From positions 2,351,001 through 2,415,000 of the forward strand of contig OU696582.1 in NCBI GenBank assembly GCA_916048095.2: 64,000 nucleotides of DNA, in the 5' to 3' direction. The stretch comes from Sacculina carcini (lineage: Eukaryota > Arthropoda > Thecostraca > Sacculinidae). The notes under the pieces are model-generated. The model was not told where the DNA came from and ran no database searches. It was given only the letters and a program-made list of their open reading frames with translations. A program made the position numbers and the translations under genes. Positions 10,226 through 24,149 of the stretch are shown one piece after another. Each line of letters begins with the position of its first letter. Position 1 is the stretch's first letter.

Positions 10226-11924
10226 AACAATCAGATAATAATGTCATCCACGAGAAAAGCGCCTCATATAACTCATTCACGCCCATGTTCAAATAGCGTG
10301 TAGAGTTTTGCACACGTCGTGCGATTGATATTTTTAATTTTGAAAAGTGGCATATTAAATTTTGTCAATTCTTATATCATCGTTTTAATGTGTGTAGTTG
10401 TACTTATAATGCTGCTATATATAGTGCAGATATGTAGTATCAATATAAATACGACCATAATAATAATAAATCCAAATAAAACGGCATAAATTTCAATAGC
10501 AGATGGTAATATAGTACTATATTGCTCAACATGTATTTGCAATTTGTAAACGATTAAGCTTTACGTTGCAAACATGTGGTATTGTACTGGAGCATTGCTA
10601 TAAGACAGTGATCGGTAACATGTGGGCAATTCCCCATTGATGGGAAATGGAGGTGGGGCCAAGTGGGAAATTAAATGCATCAATCCAAAATGGTTAAGTT
10701 TCGTTTCTTGTGACATCCTGATATTAAGTCTGCTGGAACTTCTTTCACAGTTGAATTTATTGTATTTCTTTACGATGTTGTGGAAAATCAAGATTATTCT
10801 GAAAAGCTAAAGCAAGCCAGTTATTTTTGTGGATTATTCCGCGTTTTGTGTCAGTTCCAATATCATATGTTCCCTGTATAAATACCTGATTCTGTACAGC
10901 ACAAACCGTATCACCGAAATAATAATCGACTCCTGAACCTAAGCAACCAGAGCTTCGCGTTCTGTCGCACTTTGTGGCTGACCAGAGGACTTAGGCCGCT
11001 GTTGCTGGGATTGGGAACGGATTGTCAGCGTTTGCAAGAGCCGGACAAGAATGACGCTCCAGGATGCTGCCGTCTCAGTTTGTTCGGATTTTCAGCGCAA
11101 AATGCACATGCGCAAACTATCAGTTCGTACCTTCATCATGCCGACTGCCTACCACCTAAACGCATGCGCATAAGAAGACTTGTAAGCTATGACTGCGGCC
11201 TGCCTAGAGATGCAAGAAAATCGTTTATTTTCTATTGGCTGCGTGTGTATACTTTTTTATATAATTAAAACATATTTTTTCCAGATTTTTGCTTGTATTT
11301 ATGTTTTGTTTTGTGATGAACCTCAATTGTCCACATATGTTGGATTTTAATACATAAAAATGAGTTTAATTGAAAGTATATATTTCTTCACGTGTAATAT
11401 TGAAAAGGTCATTTATTAATACCTTAATGAAGAAAAATAATTCATGAAAAGCAGAAAATATTCGGTTTTTAGGTAACATACCTAGAGTTGCCTAAACTCA
11501 TTTCAATTCACACAGCTTCCAGCGACTAACTACCACTTACACTTGTGGTCCACAATTGATAGATACTATGTTTTTGATTTAATGCTCAATTTTATTGCAA
11601 AGACCTCAAACAATGCTCACTGAATCAAACTGACAAGATAAAAGTAAACATGACATAATGAATCTCAGTGGTTCTAGCAGTGTCAAGCGGTGCAAAAGTG
11701 TGACTTGGCGCGGGGGCTAGACTTGGCCAAAAAATGTGCCAACTCTCCTTCCCCTGATCCTCCCCAAAACTCCTGACCATGCACATTTCGAGTGTAGTTC
11801 CTCATGTTTCCTCATGTTTCACCTATCACACCTGCGATGACAATCCAGCTTCTAAGTAAGCTAAAAAAAATTCAGGTGCCCCTCTGACCCAATCAACTTT
11901 CGTGCCCCCTCTGACTCCATCTTA
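10226..11924. other. No recognised gene
   Basis: Mostly AT-rich unique-looking sequence. A less AT-rich patch at 10950-11200 (open frame 10972-11268) has no recognisable domain. TATAAATA occurs near 10878 but no transcript can be tied to it. Confidence 0.35.
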
Positions 11925-13610
11925 CTGCTTGCTCCTGTGCTTACCCATCTTGTAAATACTTCTTTTCTTCATGGAAATTTCCTAGCATCTAAACACGCCA
12001 TTGTCTCACCTATTCTCAAAAACCCATCCCTTGAATCTTCCATCCCCAGCAATTATAGGCCTATTTCTTTGCTATTTCTTGCCTAATTCCTCTTCCTCAG
12101 CTCCGCCCTTGCATATATTCGGCCCTAGATCCATGTCAAGCTGGTTTCGTTTCCGGACACTCAACTGAAACTCTGCTCCTCTCTCTGCTTAATGATATAC
12201 TTGCATCTTTTTCCGTGGGTAATTCTGTGCTTTTCATTTCGCTTGACTTTTCTTCCGCTTTTGACCTTGTGAACCACTCTATTCTCCGCCAGGATCTACG
12301 GCATGCTGGTCTTTCTTCCTCCGCGCTGTCTCTATTGACATCCTATCTTGCTGATCGGTCGTTTTCGATACGCTGTAACTCTGAATCTTCTTCTCCTATT
12401 CTTTTGGGTGTTCCCCAAGGCTCTCTCCTCGGTCCTCTTTTGTTTAATCTTTATGTTTCTTATCTTTGTCCGATCCTCCGCACCTATCCTATATCTTTCC
12501 ACATTTATGCGGATGATATCCAAATTTACTTCCCTTTTTCGTCCTCTAACAGTTATCTCATTGACTAACTTATCTCCAACATAGCTGCCTGGGCGACCTC
12601 CAGAGATCTCCTCTTGAATCCAGATAAGACAGAGTATATTATATTTCACCCTCCCAGGATTTCTCCAGACTGTCTTCATTTGTCCCTCTCCTCTCATATT
12701 CGTAGTTTGGGCATTGTCTTTGATCCTTCACTTGACTTCTCCCAGCATCTTTCAAACCTTACCCGATCCTGTCGATTCATCTTGCGCCAAGTATACCCTA
12801 TACGCCGTCACATCGACGAATCGTCTGCACTGCTTCTTGTTAATTCCTATATCTTTTCCCGTCTCGACTATTGCAATTCTCTATTTTTTCACCTACCTCA
12901 AAAATCTCTTCGCTCACTTCAGACAATCATCAATCTTTCCTGTCGATTCGTTTTGCGTCTTCCACCTAGGACACCTACCTCTGTACATATTGGGCAACTA
13001 AGCTGGCTGCCAGTGCCTTCGAGGATCCATCATAAGCTTTGCTCTCTTGTATATAAGCTTCTTCAATCGCCTTCTCCTCCTTCCTACTTACTTACCCTCC
13101 TACAGTGCAACGAGCGACCTTCCATTCGTCGTGCTGTACCTCTTGTTTCTCCTCCTGCTCTTCATGAGTCAAACTGTTCAGCCAAGTCATTCTACTTTTC
13201 TGCTCCCCGTCTTTACAATCAACTTCCTCCTCATGTCCTGAGGCAAAAATCATACTCCTCATTCTCTTTTGATCTGCACAAATTTTTGCTATCTTTGCCC
13301 ACACCTCTAACTCCCCCATTCCGACAGCACTAAATCTTGTTCTCTCTACATTCGTTTTTCTTGGTTACCAGTGTTAATGTATGATGTGATGTGTGATGTG
13401 AAGTATGCTACTGTGTAAGGTATTTCTTTTGCTGTTTTTATACTCGTTTTTGTCTTTTATTATCATGTGTTTTATTTTTGTTGGCTTATTTATTTTCCCT
13501 CTAAGAGCTAATACTCCTTTATATTGTTCGCACCAGTTTTACTCTTTCACGCGGCTCTGCTCTACTTGGCGCTATATAGAATTCATGCTTGTTTGTTTGT
13601 TTGCTTGGTT
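11925..13610 (+). pseudogene. LINE reverse transcriptase fragment, decayed (copy A)
   Basis: A 5'-truncated non-LTR retrotransposon. Translation in shifting frames gives RT blocks: SNYRPISLL, LDFSSAFDLVNHSI, VPQGSLLGPLLFNLY and the catalytic YADD at about 12505. After a stop the next frame (12614-13333) gives the C-terminal region with RLDYCNSLFF and LSWLPVPSRIHHKL. The pattern resembles the CR1/L2 side of the LINE tree. The 3' end (GGCGCTATATAGAATTCATG then TTTG repeats) resembles the tail of copy B. Frameshifts and stops show it is dead. Confidence 0.85.
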
Positions 13611-14046
13611 TGTTTTCGGTGTCTGAAAGTGTCATTTCCACATGAGCGAAAGCTTCCGCCTAGGCAAATGGCAAATATTACGCATTCAACAGACAGACAC
13701 CCTGCAGCACTATCCAACACAACCAACTTTGCAACTTGTGCAACCAAATCTCATGAATTATTCTCCATTTGTATGCGTTCAGCGATTGATGCCAAACATC
13801 TCTGCAACTTTTCTGCATCAAAACTGACTTAAACAATTGCCAACAGAGTCCAAGAAATCTTGCGATACCATTCAGTGGGGAGTCTGCCTATGATGGCGAA
13901 ATTTCGTTCATCGTCTGTGTGTTCGGTCAGAGGTTACTTTCAGCGGTCATCTGTGGGTCGCAACACACACTATATATTTCGCGTGTGCTTTGTCTACGAT
14001 GTTGTCGTATGTGCGTATGCACGGTGTGTATGTGTGTGTTTTTTTT

Positions 14047-14330
14047 GTTGACTACGATTAACATGAGCACGATTAGCCGAATACATTATTTATTGGTACA
14101 TCCGGTGGTTTTTATATATTCAGAGCAAAGGGAAATAATAATGCGTCTGATGAGAAACTGAATGTCCGTGTATGTTTATGTGTATGTTTATGTGTTTGTG
14201 TGTGTGGGTGTTTTGCTGACTACGATGAATATGAACACGATTAGTCGAGTAAATGATTTATTGTCGCATCTGGTGGTTTTTATATATTCAGAGCAACGGG
14301 AAATAATAATACGTATGATGTGAAATTGTC
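14047..14330. repeat. Two tandem copies of a ~168-bp unit
   Basis: TGACTACGAT followed by an ACACGATTAG-like block and GGTGGTTTTTATATATTCAG occurs at about 14047 and again at about 14215, separated by a TG/TATG-rich spacer. It is a diverged local duplication in non-coding DNA. Confidence 0.7.
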
Positions 14331-15350
14331 TGTTTGTGTGCTTGTGTGTACACACTGTGCTGAGTTTACAAATATATATGTATTTGTGTGTGTGTGTGTG
14401 TGTGTACCCACCTATTTGTTTAGCACAGGAGATGAGCTGTGCTCGTACAGTCCTCTCTCCAACCCACTCTCAAACCTATCTTCCTTGAAATTCTGTAGTC
14501 TTTCTGTAGTCTAGTGGCTCCTCGATGTCTCCTGCCTTATAAATCGGTATAACATTCCCTGTTTTCCATTGCGCTGGTACTTCTTCCTCTCTGAACCTAC
14601 TCTTCTTGTCTCCATACTCCTCTCTGTCTCCTACTCTCTGTGTCCAACTCTCTTTCTCCTACTCTTCTTGTCTCCATGCCCTCTACGTGGAGGTACATAT
14701 GCAGCTGCTACATTTGTTTGTCTACATACATTTTTGTTTGAGTGCTACTCAATTTCATCGTAAGTGCTTGATACATAGGAGTAATTAAATCTATATTTCC
14801 TTTCTGTGAAACGTTTACGTGACTCTGAACCCGCTAGATGCTCTCTGCGGGAAGAACGTCTTGTGTCTGCACCGTTCTGCACTGTCGCTCTTGGTGATGT
14901 CGATGATGATGGTGCTGATGATGAAGATGAAGAGAGCGGGTCTCTGTGTTGCGCTGTGAAGACTTCCTGACAGATCTCCAGCAGCCCGATGAAGTGAAGG
15001 GAGTGAGAAGGTAAAATTCGTTGGATGTCGTTCGGAGCCAGTGCTCAACAAAGCTGTGTTATTTCGGCTAATATTGATCGTTTTGTGAGCCGTCTGCCTC
15101 TAGCTGGTCAAGTCGGATTCTACAGAAGTCCCCGGCCGTTTTGCGATCCGACATCGCTCATTTTCTATCACTTCATTGTCAGTTGGTGTACGCGAGTTTG
15201 TGAGCGTTCGATTCTGAAATGCTTTGATGTGTGCGGACAGGAGTATCCGTACACCAGCATCTCAAATTGCCGTGTCAAATTGACCTCATTGAGTACGGAG
15301 AATTTACATTCCCACGAGTATGGCAATCGTATATACGCTCACTGACACAC
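14331..15350. other. No recognised gene; short acidic open frame
   Basis: A TG-rich tract lies near 14380-14405. Around 14797-14968 a plus-strand frame without a start codon encodes an Asp/Glu-rich segment (GDVDDDGADDEDEE). It has no recognised domain and I could not define splice sites with confidence. Confidence 0.3.
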
Positions 15351-15355
15351 CCAAA

Positions 15356-15393
<38 letters not shown>

Positions 15394-15495
15394 GTTTACA
15401 TGGAATATATATTTTCCGCTATTTTGATGACCTGACTCCTTGGGGTAAGGACATTAGCCAACGTAGATTTCAGCACACATATGATGTGTATGTGA

Positions 15496-15538
<43 letters not shown>

Positions 15539-15741
15539 CGTGTGTTTGTGAGTATCATCCTTGTTGTAGCTTGCCGTTGATGGCTTTCACGGGCGTTGCT
15601 CAATCATGTGACCGCCTTGTGGGCCACAAGGGCCGCTTGATCCAGACGTCGCTCTCCGCAGGGAAATTCGCCTAATTTTCGAGTACGACACCCAATTTGC
15701 TACGCCATCCAGATATACTCTTTCTCTGTCTGTCTGTCTGC

Positions 15742-15773
<32 letters not shown>

Positions 15774-15975
15774 GTGTGTGTGTGTGTGTGTGTTTATCTG
15801 TGTGTGTATGTGTGTGTTTATGTGTGTTAGTGTGTGTGTGTGTGTCAATGGTGTAAGCCGCTTACAAAGCTGGACATCCTCGATAATTCAAACACACACA
15901 CACACACATACATACACACAGACACTCTCTAACACACATACACACATACACACACATACACACACACATACACAC
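15356..15975. repeat. Microsatellite cluster: CA, TG, TCTG
   Basis: Consecutive simple repeats: (CA)n 15356-15388, (TG)n about 15498-15537, (TCTG)n/(TG)n about 15723-15846, and CA/CATA 15891-15975. Open frames over them are low-complexity artefacts. Confidence 0.9.
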
Positions 15976-17320
15976 CTGTAAATTGGAATGAGAGATTACA
16001 CAAGAAAATCAAATGTTGAAAATTTTCAAGCAGCTTATCCTGACCAAGAGGATGATTACTAGGGCTGCCAAAAGTTAATAAAGTTTGTTTTTCACCTAAG
16101 GGTCACTTTTTCATAAGCTACCTGAAACTGCATGAAAAGGTTGTGTACGATAATTATTAAAAATGTTATTATGTCACCAAAAGTTACTTCTTCATGGTTA
16201 GGTTACTTTTTTTGCTTTTAGGTTACTTTTGTTATTTTTCTTGTTATTAGGTAAATTTTTCACGACGTTTGGTGACATTTTGCAGATAAGGAACACAAAA
16301 AGGTATAAATGAGGATAAAATAGAAACGAGATGAAATATCAGGTCTGAAGATCAAGAAATGTCCGAATTTTTGCTGTTGGGATTTAACAATTGATCTTCA
16401 CCTTAATATCTGTGCTACTGGAGATTTATACGTTTTTGGGTACGCAGGATAGTGTAATTCCATTTTAGGAAATGTCCACGAACCGGAGGGTATGTTTGGA
16501 GCGTGGTAGAGTACGATGTGTGAGCTCTATATACCAGATACTGCACTGTAGCACTTGACAGTACGCATTTACTTGAACAGGAATTAGCACGTGATTTTCA
16601 GGGCGAGATAGCGCCATTTTCCCACGTTTGACGTTTACAAGACTGTGAGCACAGGGTGCTACATAGGGTAGGACGGGGGCATCAACATATGCAGTGTTTA
16701 CGCTCACACTAATATACAAAAAGTATCATTGAAACAATATAAAGGAAACTATTACGACCGTTACTAAAAATATTTACATTAGCAAGTAGTGTATTCCGCC
16801 TATATCTTAGCCTTCCACTTTACTGTACAGTAAAGTGCAGTACATTTTAACAGTACATTTGAATAGTTATGCTCCTTTTTGCGATGTTAGCCAAATAATA
16901 TGAAGTCACTTTTGGTGGTTTGTTGTAAAAATGGTACCAGATCGGAGAGAGGGTGGAAAAATAGTACCAACTCGGAAAGAGGATAGAAAAGAGTGGTGAG
17001 TGATTTTCTTCCTTCAGAATTGCAAACAGAAATTGACCTCTTTTGAAGGAGGTTATTTTAAGCAGGTTTGGTATACTTAGGTTACTTTTTATAGGTTATT
17101 AGGTTACGTTTTAGGCTCTCAAACCAACGAAGCGTGTATTTGATATAGCGCGCTAATCAACAAAGGGGTGATGAACATGTGATAAAGCGATACAAAAGTG
17201 ATAATATCATTAAAGCTCATAGGTTATTTTTAGGTTTATTTTTAGGTTAATTTTTCTCGAAAATAAAGTTTAAGCACACATGTTCAACTTCATACCATAC
17301 TGTAGGCACAAATGGTATCC
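15976..17320. other. No recognised gene; degenerate GGTTACTTTT repeats
   Basis: The motif AGGTTACTTTT and close variants recur near 16190-16260, 17070-17110 and 17220-17260. This suggests a decayed dispersed repeat or MITE, but I could not define ends or a target duplication. Confidence 0.35.
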
Positions 17321-17321
17321 A

Positions 17322-17952
<631 letters not shown>

Positions 17953-18140
17953 ACTCGCACACTCGCACACATGTACAGCTCATCTCCTACGCACAAAGAC
18001 ACATTTGAACACAATCCATATTAGACAAGAGACGCAAGTAAGCACCTGAGGTGGGCCGCTCACGCTGGGAGAAAGATGCACCTGTTTCGAAATTGAATTT
18101 CTCCCGCTGAGAAGCCTGTCGTCTGTGTGCTATATACACT

Positions 18141-18145
18141 GTACG

Positions 18146-18209
<64 letters not shown>

Positions 18210-18237
18210 CATGTGTGTGTGTGTGTGTGTGTGTGTT

Positions 18238-18292
<55 letters not shown>
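18141..18292. repeat. (TG)n microsatellite
   Basis: About 150 bases of TG broken only by two TTCATG interruptions. Confidence 0.95.
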
Positions 18293-18293
<1 letters not shown>

Positions 18294-18634
18294 ATAGGAG
18301 TGTGAGCATAGGAAAGATGCACAAAATGAGTATTTATCGGTACGCTTAATGAAGAATTATGAAGTGAGCAAAAGTTCGTACAGTACGTATATAATAGGCA
18401 AATTTCAATAGAATATTTGAACTAGAAAACACACGACAAAAATTCAAAATGAAAATAGAACATGCTTCATATCATCCGATGAATATTCAAATTGAAATTT
18501 TATTTCTCAGTAAATTTGTAAACCAACAAACGCTTAAGATTCAAATAATTATATTCGTAGATATAATTTTTTTGCATAAGCGTTAATCATGTTATTACAG
18601 AAATACACGATTGAACGCAGAAGTTGCTTTAGAC

Positions 18635-18750
18635 CAGTGCTTCTCAACATTTGTATTGCCGTGGCCCCCATTTTTAAATTCAGTCCTATGGCCCCAAAAA
18701 GAATCTCATTGCCCCTAAGGGGGCCATATGGCCCACGTTGAGAACCACTA
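18635..18750. mobile_element. hAT-type MITE, 116 bp
   Basis: Ends CAGTGCTTCTCAAC and GTTGAGAACCACTA are inverted repeats of the same family as other hAT ends here. Flanks CTTTAGAC and CTCTAGAG match at 6 of 8 positions, consistent with an aged 8-bp target duplication. Confidence 0.6.
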
Positions 18751-19377
18751 CTCTAGAGGTTCTTATGCCTAGAACGATGTTCAGCTTGTTCTCAAGCTCT
18801 CAAAAATCCAGTCTTGATATCACCATTCGTTGACTCATTTATCATTGGGCACTTCTGGTACATGGGGCCACCGCAAAGTGGTAATAGTTTTTTCAATTTG
18901 GCTCCTCACTTCTTAATGAGCCAAGTCTTCGTTTCTCACAATAGTGACGGAAGCATAAATTGAATCAATCGTTCCACAAAACTGAATGTCAGGACGTCAA
19001 AAAAACTAAATTGAACGAATTCGGATTGATAAAACACATACATGTCCTTCTGTATGACCTTTAATTGATCATACTTGACAACCACTCTATCTCATATTTA
19101 TGGATCATGCTGCAAGTACCTTCATATACCCTTCTGTTACTTTCTGAAAACAATTTTAAGTGTCATAGGCTATTGGGACCCAACAATCATGCGGTACTCT
19201 GGAATCCAATTCAATCCAAATGGTATACATAATGCCGGATATGCTAGATCATGCTCACATAAGTATCACGAGCTTTCATGACTGGTCACAATTTAGGTGC
19301 TGCAATACTGGTGCATGCTGCAGCCACGGCCTGTGTGTTTATATCATGTTAAGAGGGCTTGCAGATGTTTACCTGCA
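18751..19377. other. No recognised gene
   Basis: Contains a second copy (near 18852-18885) of the GGGGCCACCGCAAAG-type dispersed motif also seen near 9660. Nothing else could be identified. Confidence 0.35.
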
Positions 19378-19412
19378 TGTGTGTGTGTGTGTGTCAGTGT
19401 GTGTGTGTGTGT

Positions 19413-19474
<62 letters not shown>
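19378..19474. repeat. (TG)n microsatellite
   Basis: A TG run with two CAG interruptions. Confidence 0.9.
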
Positions 19475-19477
<3 letters not shown>

Positions 19478-19769
19478 AAAGTTAGCGTTTACGATCTTTG
19501 GAAATACGGACTGAATCACATTTGTATGTGTGATTCAGCTTCTCGTAGCTTCGAGTATTTCTCATTCTACTGAGTGTACACTTCGGGTTTGACTTTTGAA
19601 CTACGCAAGCGATCTGCTTCAGGTAAGCAATATTTGTTATATCTCTTAACTAGCGCTATTGGGCTAAGCTTGCCCAAAATATTGAGTATTGTATATGTCT
19701 TGAATAAATAATTTTACATTCGGGTTCCTTTTTGTGGCCGATGCTCAACGTCCTCCCATGTTATCCCAT

Positions 19770-19990
19770 ACTTGAAATATATATCCATTCTTTATAAAAC
19801 ACCGTTAGCTCATTCAAGCGCTCTCAGATCTTTTGACCTTGTTAATCATTCCATCCTTATCTTCGATCTCTGCCATCTTGGCGTCTATTCTTCTGTTCTT
19901 TCATTCTTCACCTTCTTTTCCATTTCTGTCTTCTGTTATCTACCTTCTGCTCGTAATCTTCTCTCTTATAGTCCTCCACGAATTTCTGTT
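19770..19990 (+). pseudogene. Short LINE RT fragment (copy D)
   Basis: Encodes FDLVNHSIL and a diverged continuation, matching the AFDLVNH block of RT in copies A and B. It is only about 200 bases and heavily decayed. Confidence 0.6.
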
Positions 19991-20435
19991 TTTGCCTCTG
20001 TACTTCTCAAGACAGTGGTTTCCAACTTTATTTGTGATCGAGTACCACTTACAGGTCCCGTACAGTCCACCACCTGGATCAAGAAAACTCTGTTCAATGA
20101 GATATCACTAAATTTACATAATTGTACAAGTAGAACACACAAACACCACAAATAAGTAACAATAATCAATCAACAAATATACAAATCACAAGTCAACAGA
20201 AATAAATAAATAGATTAAATAATATTGATTATAAAACTTATTGGTATAATTTATAGCGTAATTGGCATCAAACAATAACCTGAAAGATACGATTGCATAT
20301 ATTGACAACATTGCGATTTGTGGACACTTCAAACAAGAGCTCGACCACAATTTGGAGCGTTTCCAAATTTTTGCATAGAAGAACAATTCGACCGTAAACG
20401 AAAAGAAGAGTACATATGCGTAGTTCAAATGTTCC

Positions 20436-21055
20436 ATTTTAGGCCACGTTATAGAAGATCATCAATTCAAGCCTGATCCAGAGAGCATGAAGCTTCTAAT
20501 CGAGATGGATCATCCCAGCGACGTGCCCAGCCAAAGAAGAACTCCGGGCAGCTATCGCATTATGCCAAATGGGTACCAACTTTTTCGGGCCCATTGATCA
20601 ATGCGAAACTTTTGCTCTATTCGATGCTGATGCAAGCTCGCTGAAGGAATTGAAAGAAGAATTTTCCAATGCCACTTTGATAGCAAGACAGTGCTATTAT
20701 CGAAGACAGTGCTATTTTCACAGTTGAAAGAAACATCTCCGCCCATTCCATTGCAGCTTCTCTGACTGAAGAAGGAAAACCTGTTGTGTTTTTCTCACTA
20801 TCACTCTCAGAGTCAGAGAATCGTCAGTGTGTTGTTACGCGTGTGACATGTGCCGTGATAGAATCAATCAAATTATAGCGGCACTTCCTCCTGGGGCGCA
20901 AATTCAGGCTCGTAACCGACCAGCAGTCTGTACACTTCATGTTCGACAAGAAAAATAATGAAAAAATCAGGAGCGAAAAGGTAATTCGTTGGAGATTGGA
21001 ACTCAGCTGTTGTTGGTACGATATCATCAATCTCCCGGTAATAATGAATGAAGCA
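20436..21055 (+). pseudogene. Decayed Gypsy RT/RNase H fragment
   Basis: Shifting frames give GHVIEDHQFKPDPES (the RT to RNase H connection) and then HFLLGRKFRLVTDQQSVHFM followed by IRSEKVIRWRLEL, the RNase H core of Gypsy Pol. Stops and frameshifts are frequent. It differs from the young element at 2693-8762, so it comes from another Gypsy family. It ends near 21055, where an opposite-strand LINE begins. Confidence 0.75.
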
Positions 21056-22730
21056 TGAATAAAGCCGTATGTAGGAGGCAGTAGGGACAAAAAGGCAGTC
21101 ACGTCTGAGTCCATGAGCCAGGATTCAGTCAGGCAGAAAAAGGAGAGATTCTGATAAGGGAGTAGTTCGGAGATATAGGCGGACTTATTGCGAGCGGAGC
21201 GGATATTGAGTAGACCGAAAAGTAAAATATGAAGAGAGCGTTGAGCTGGCGTTATTGTGGGACAAGAGACAGCAGGAAGAGGTACAGACATAGACGAGGA
21301 GCATATAACAACGCAAGCAGGAGCAGATGAGACGACGGGTGAAGATAGTCATTGAATACTGGACGAGGAATAAAAGAGTATAGTCAGAGGCGGCGCACTT
21401 TGAAGCGAAGAGTCAGGAAGAGAGTACTGTTGTGTCCTAGTACGCAGCGAGTGCCGAACGGACAGTCAGAGGAAAGCCAGAAAAGACGGACAGTCAGAGG
21501 AGAAAGAGGATTTATCGTGAGGACGACCCGCTCTTTTGCAATTGGCGCAACAGCGAGCCGAATGATCGAGACAGTTCACCGAGCGATGGGCTCCAGCGCA
21601 GTGCCCACAGCATTCAGGGTTGCTGGTGAAGCATCGGCTGGTCTTGTGGCCGAGTCCTGCGCATCGTTGACAGCGCGCGACCCAAAACTGGTTGTAGACT
21701 GGGCACGAGCAGAGATCAGCAAAGAGGCGATCGCCCAAGAGTCGTATTGCTTCCCGTACAGCAGGAGAGACAGACAGTACAGCAAGTCGGGCACCAGCAC
21801 GAGATCTCGCGATGAAGAGCACCTTGAGTTCAGATGCTGAAGCGAGAGACAGGGAAGGGTTCTTCAACCGGAGGGTACTGAGAAGACTCTCAGGAGTCGA
21901 ATCGTCTGGCATGTTGGTAACTGTCACCTTTGGCAGAATTGTTGGAGTAGGAACAATAACCTCGACATCCGGGATGTTGACCCGAACAGACTCAGCAACA
22001 CGCTTGACTTGAGTTGTTGAGCCACACTTCAGAACCAATTTGCTTTTAATGCGATGGAGTTTTGCAGGGGCTCTGTTCTGAGTGCAGATTTGATGTGCTC
22101 AGAAGAGACAGAACAGTTTGATCGTGACTTCACAACAACAGGGTGTGAAGGCTTGACACGAGCAGCCGATGAAGAGATCACGTGTTGATTATTAGGAGAT
22201 GGTAGAAGCTGCAGCTTGAGCGCAGAAGAAAACTTTTCCTCAAACTTGTTCAGACGATTATCCAGTATTTCCGATAGCGATTCTTCCATTGTTGAGCTTA
22301 CGATCAAAGTACTCTGATCGGCAGTTCAGATAAAGCCAGAAAGTGTTGTGTTTTTTTACGGCGTTGGAAGCGGCTTGAGTCGAATCAGCACAAGGCAGGT
22401 GCAGGTGCAGTTCGCAGCCATTGCATTTGACGCAGGGATCCTCGCCAATACTCTTTCCACAGCGGCAATTTTTGCTCGCTTCAGACGTCATACTACCCAA
22501 AACAGCGACGCCTAGCGGTCAGGCGGGCAGAGCGTGGGAGCACCAGGGACACACTTAAACTCGAGGGAGTCCGCTACCTGATAACAATCAGGAAAGGGTG
22601 GGCAGTCACCGGCGTAGGGGAAAAAACAGATACACAGAAGACACGAACACACATCCACTCGCGACGGAGGCACAGACACGACACTTAGGAAGACAGCACA
22701 AGCGTCCTTTGTTCACGCCACATTTTCCCC
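21056..22730 (-). pseudogene. LINE 5' part: ORF1 with zinc fingers and endonuclease start (copy C)
   Basis: ORF1 starts at 22500 with a PHD-like Cys/His block (CRCGKSIGEDPCVKCNGC, then H and C). It continues through a charged middle part in another frame (22307-22029) and then in the first frame (22038-21466), with three CCHC-like knuckles: CQRCAGLGHKTSRC, CGHCAGAHRSVNC and CANCKRAG..DC. The two frame changes show a broken copy. Downstream, 21291-21056 holds the AP-endonuclease start (LLNIRSARNKSAY and FFCLTESWL). The ORF1 type fits CR1/L2-like LINEs. It may be the 5' part of the same family as copies A and B, but no overlap proves this. Confidence 0.75.
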
Positions 22731-22904
22731 ACTGCATAATCAAAGAGTACAATTATCTGTTAACCAAAAAATTTACAACAAAAAGATACAATCTCAAATA
22801 AAGTCACAGTTGATATATCATTATGAGTCATGCTTTTATGCAACAAATAGAATACCAGAAATCGTAACGAGAGAACTGAATTCAATCAAGAACAAGAATT
22901 AAGT

Positions 22905-24060
22905 TCTACGTGGCTCTTCAATAGCCGGTGACTCAATCGTACGCGGCTCAGTCTGGGTCGTGGTAGCATCTCCAGTACCACCGTCAGTTCTGCCTTTGGT
23001 AGAGGTATCTGGAATATTGTGTGGCTATGAACTTTCTGCTCAATGTCCGCGCGACACGTCACCGCAGTGTTGGTACATCGCTTTTTGTCCAATATCGGGC
23101 CTTTGTACCGAAAAGGTCGTTCGGGTTGTCTTTGCCAGTCGAAGGACAGACACTGTGGATGTTTTACCGTCCTGATGTGCGACGCGAGCCCATTGTGGAC
23201 TCAAATGGAGGAGGCGAACTTCTACATCATCGTCGTACTTGGAATGTCGTAACGCTTCATTTAGCAGAGCCTGGTTGACGGCGGATAGCCATAAAGTAGT
23301 GGCTTGACTATATGCTGCTTTCCGTGGATGAGCAACCATGCGTACATGAGGAGTTTGATTAGTTGCGACACACAATAGAGAACGCATACTGTGGAGTGCT
23401 TACTGTGTTTCACCTTTCTACAGAGAGCGAACGAGACGACAGAGCGAACATTATGCTGCGCCACAGTGTTCCATTGAATAGTTAAATTTGGTCCTCACCA
23501 CTAGGATTATACGCCGATGAGTCACTGGTGCCCACTGCTCTTTGATGCACGAAATTCTGCTATTCTGATGATAATAATGCGAGACCTCGGTCGGAATGAA
23601 CGTAATCCAGTAATGCCCAGTAGAAATAAGTTCGGACAAGCATTTTGTGGCTGAACTTGCAGACATATCTTGTATCTTGAATGTGTAAGGGAATCTACTG
23701 TGATCGTCCAGGATGCTTAAAATATATCTGTTCCTCAAATTTGACAGCAAATGACTTTTGTAGTCGATGGTCAGTCTCTCAAATGGTCTTGTAGCTTTGA
23801 TACGCGTTCATATGAGTCTTGTGAACTTTGGTTTTATAGAAGCACTTGCGTGGCATTTTGCGGTTATCCTTTTAATGTATTCTATAGACAAATGAAGTTT
23901 CTTTAGCTCACAATGTGAGTCATTTTCCGAATGCCAGGATGACACAATCATTCATGGATACGTACAAGATCTTCAGGCAGAGTGACAGATGCAGTACGTC
24001 CTGTTGCTCTATAGAGAAGGCATCCTCCACTTGGTTCAATGCATTCATTCATGCATTCGG
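22905..24060 (-). pseudogene. Decayed Gypsy integrase fragment
   Basis: On the minus strand, frames give integrase blocks in order: a HPG zinc-finger remnant near 23930-23960, KATRPFERLTIDYKS, YILSILDDHSRFPYTFK, a damaged core, then the C-terminal segment LSPQWARVAHQDGKTSTVSV. Stops and frameshifts separate the parts. It is distinct from the integrase of the intact element. Confidence 0.75.
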
Positions 24061-24149
24061 GGTGTGCAAAAACTATCGGTGGCGGTGTTGGGATAATATT
24101 CAAATCCATGTACTCCCTTTTTCTGCTCTGAAATTAAATTCTCTTCCCA

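Noticed and set aside
10972..11268. 98-codon open frame
   Set aside because: No recognisable domain or splice context; probably chance in a GC-richer patch.
14797..14968. Acidic frame GDVDDDGADDEDEE as an exon
   Set aside because: A GAT/GAA-rich stretch can arise from a trinucleotide repeat; no start codon, homology or convincing splice sites.
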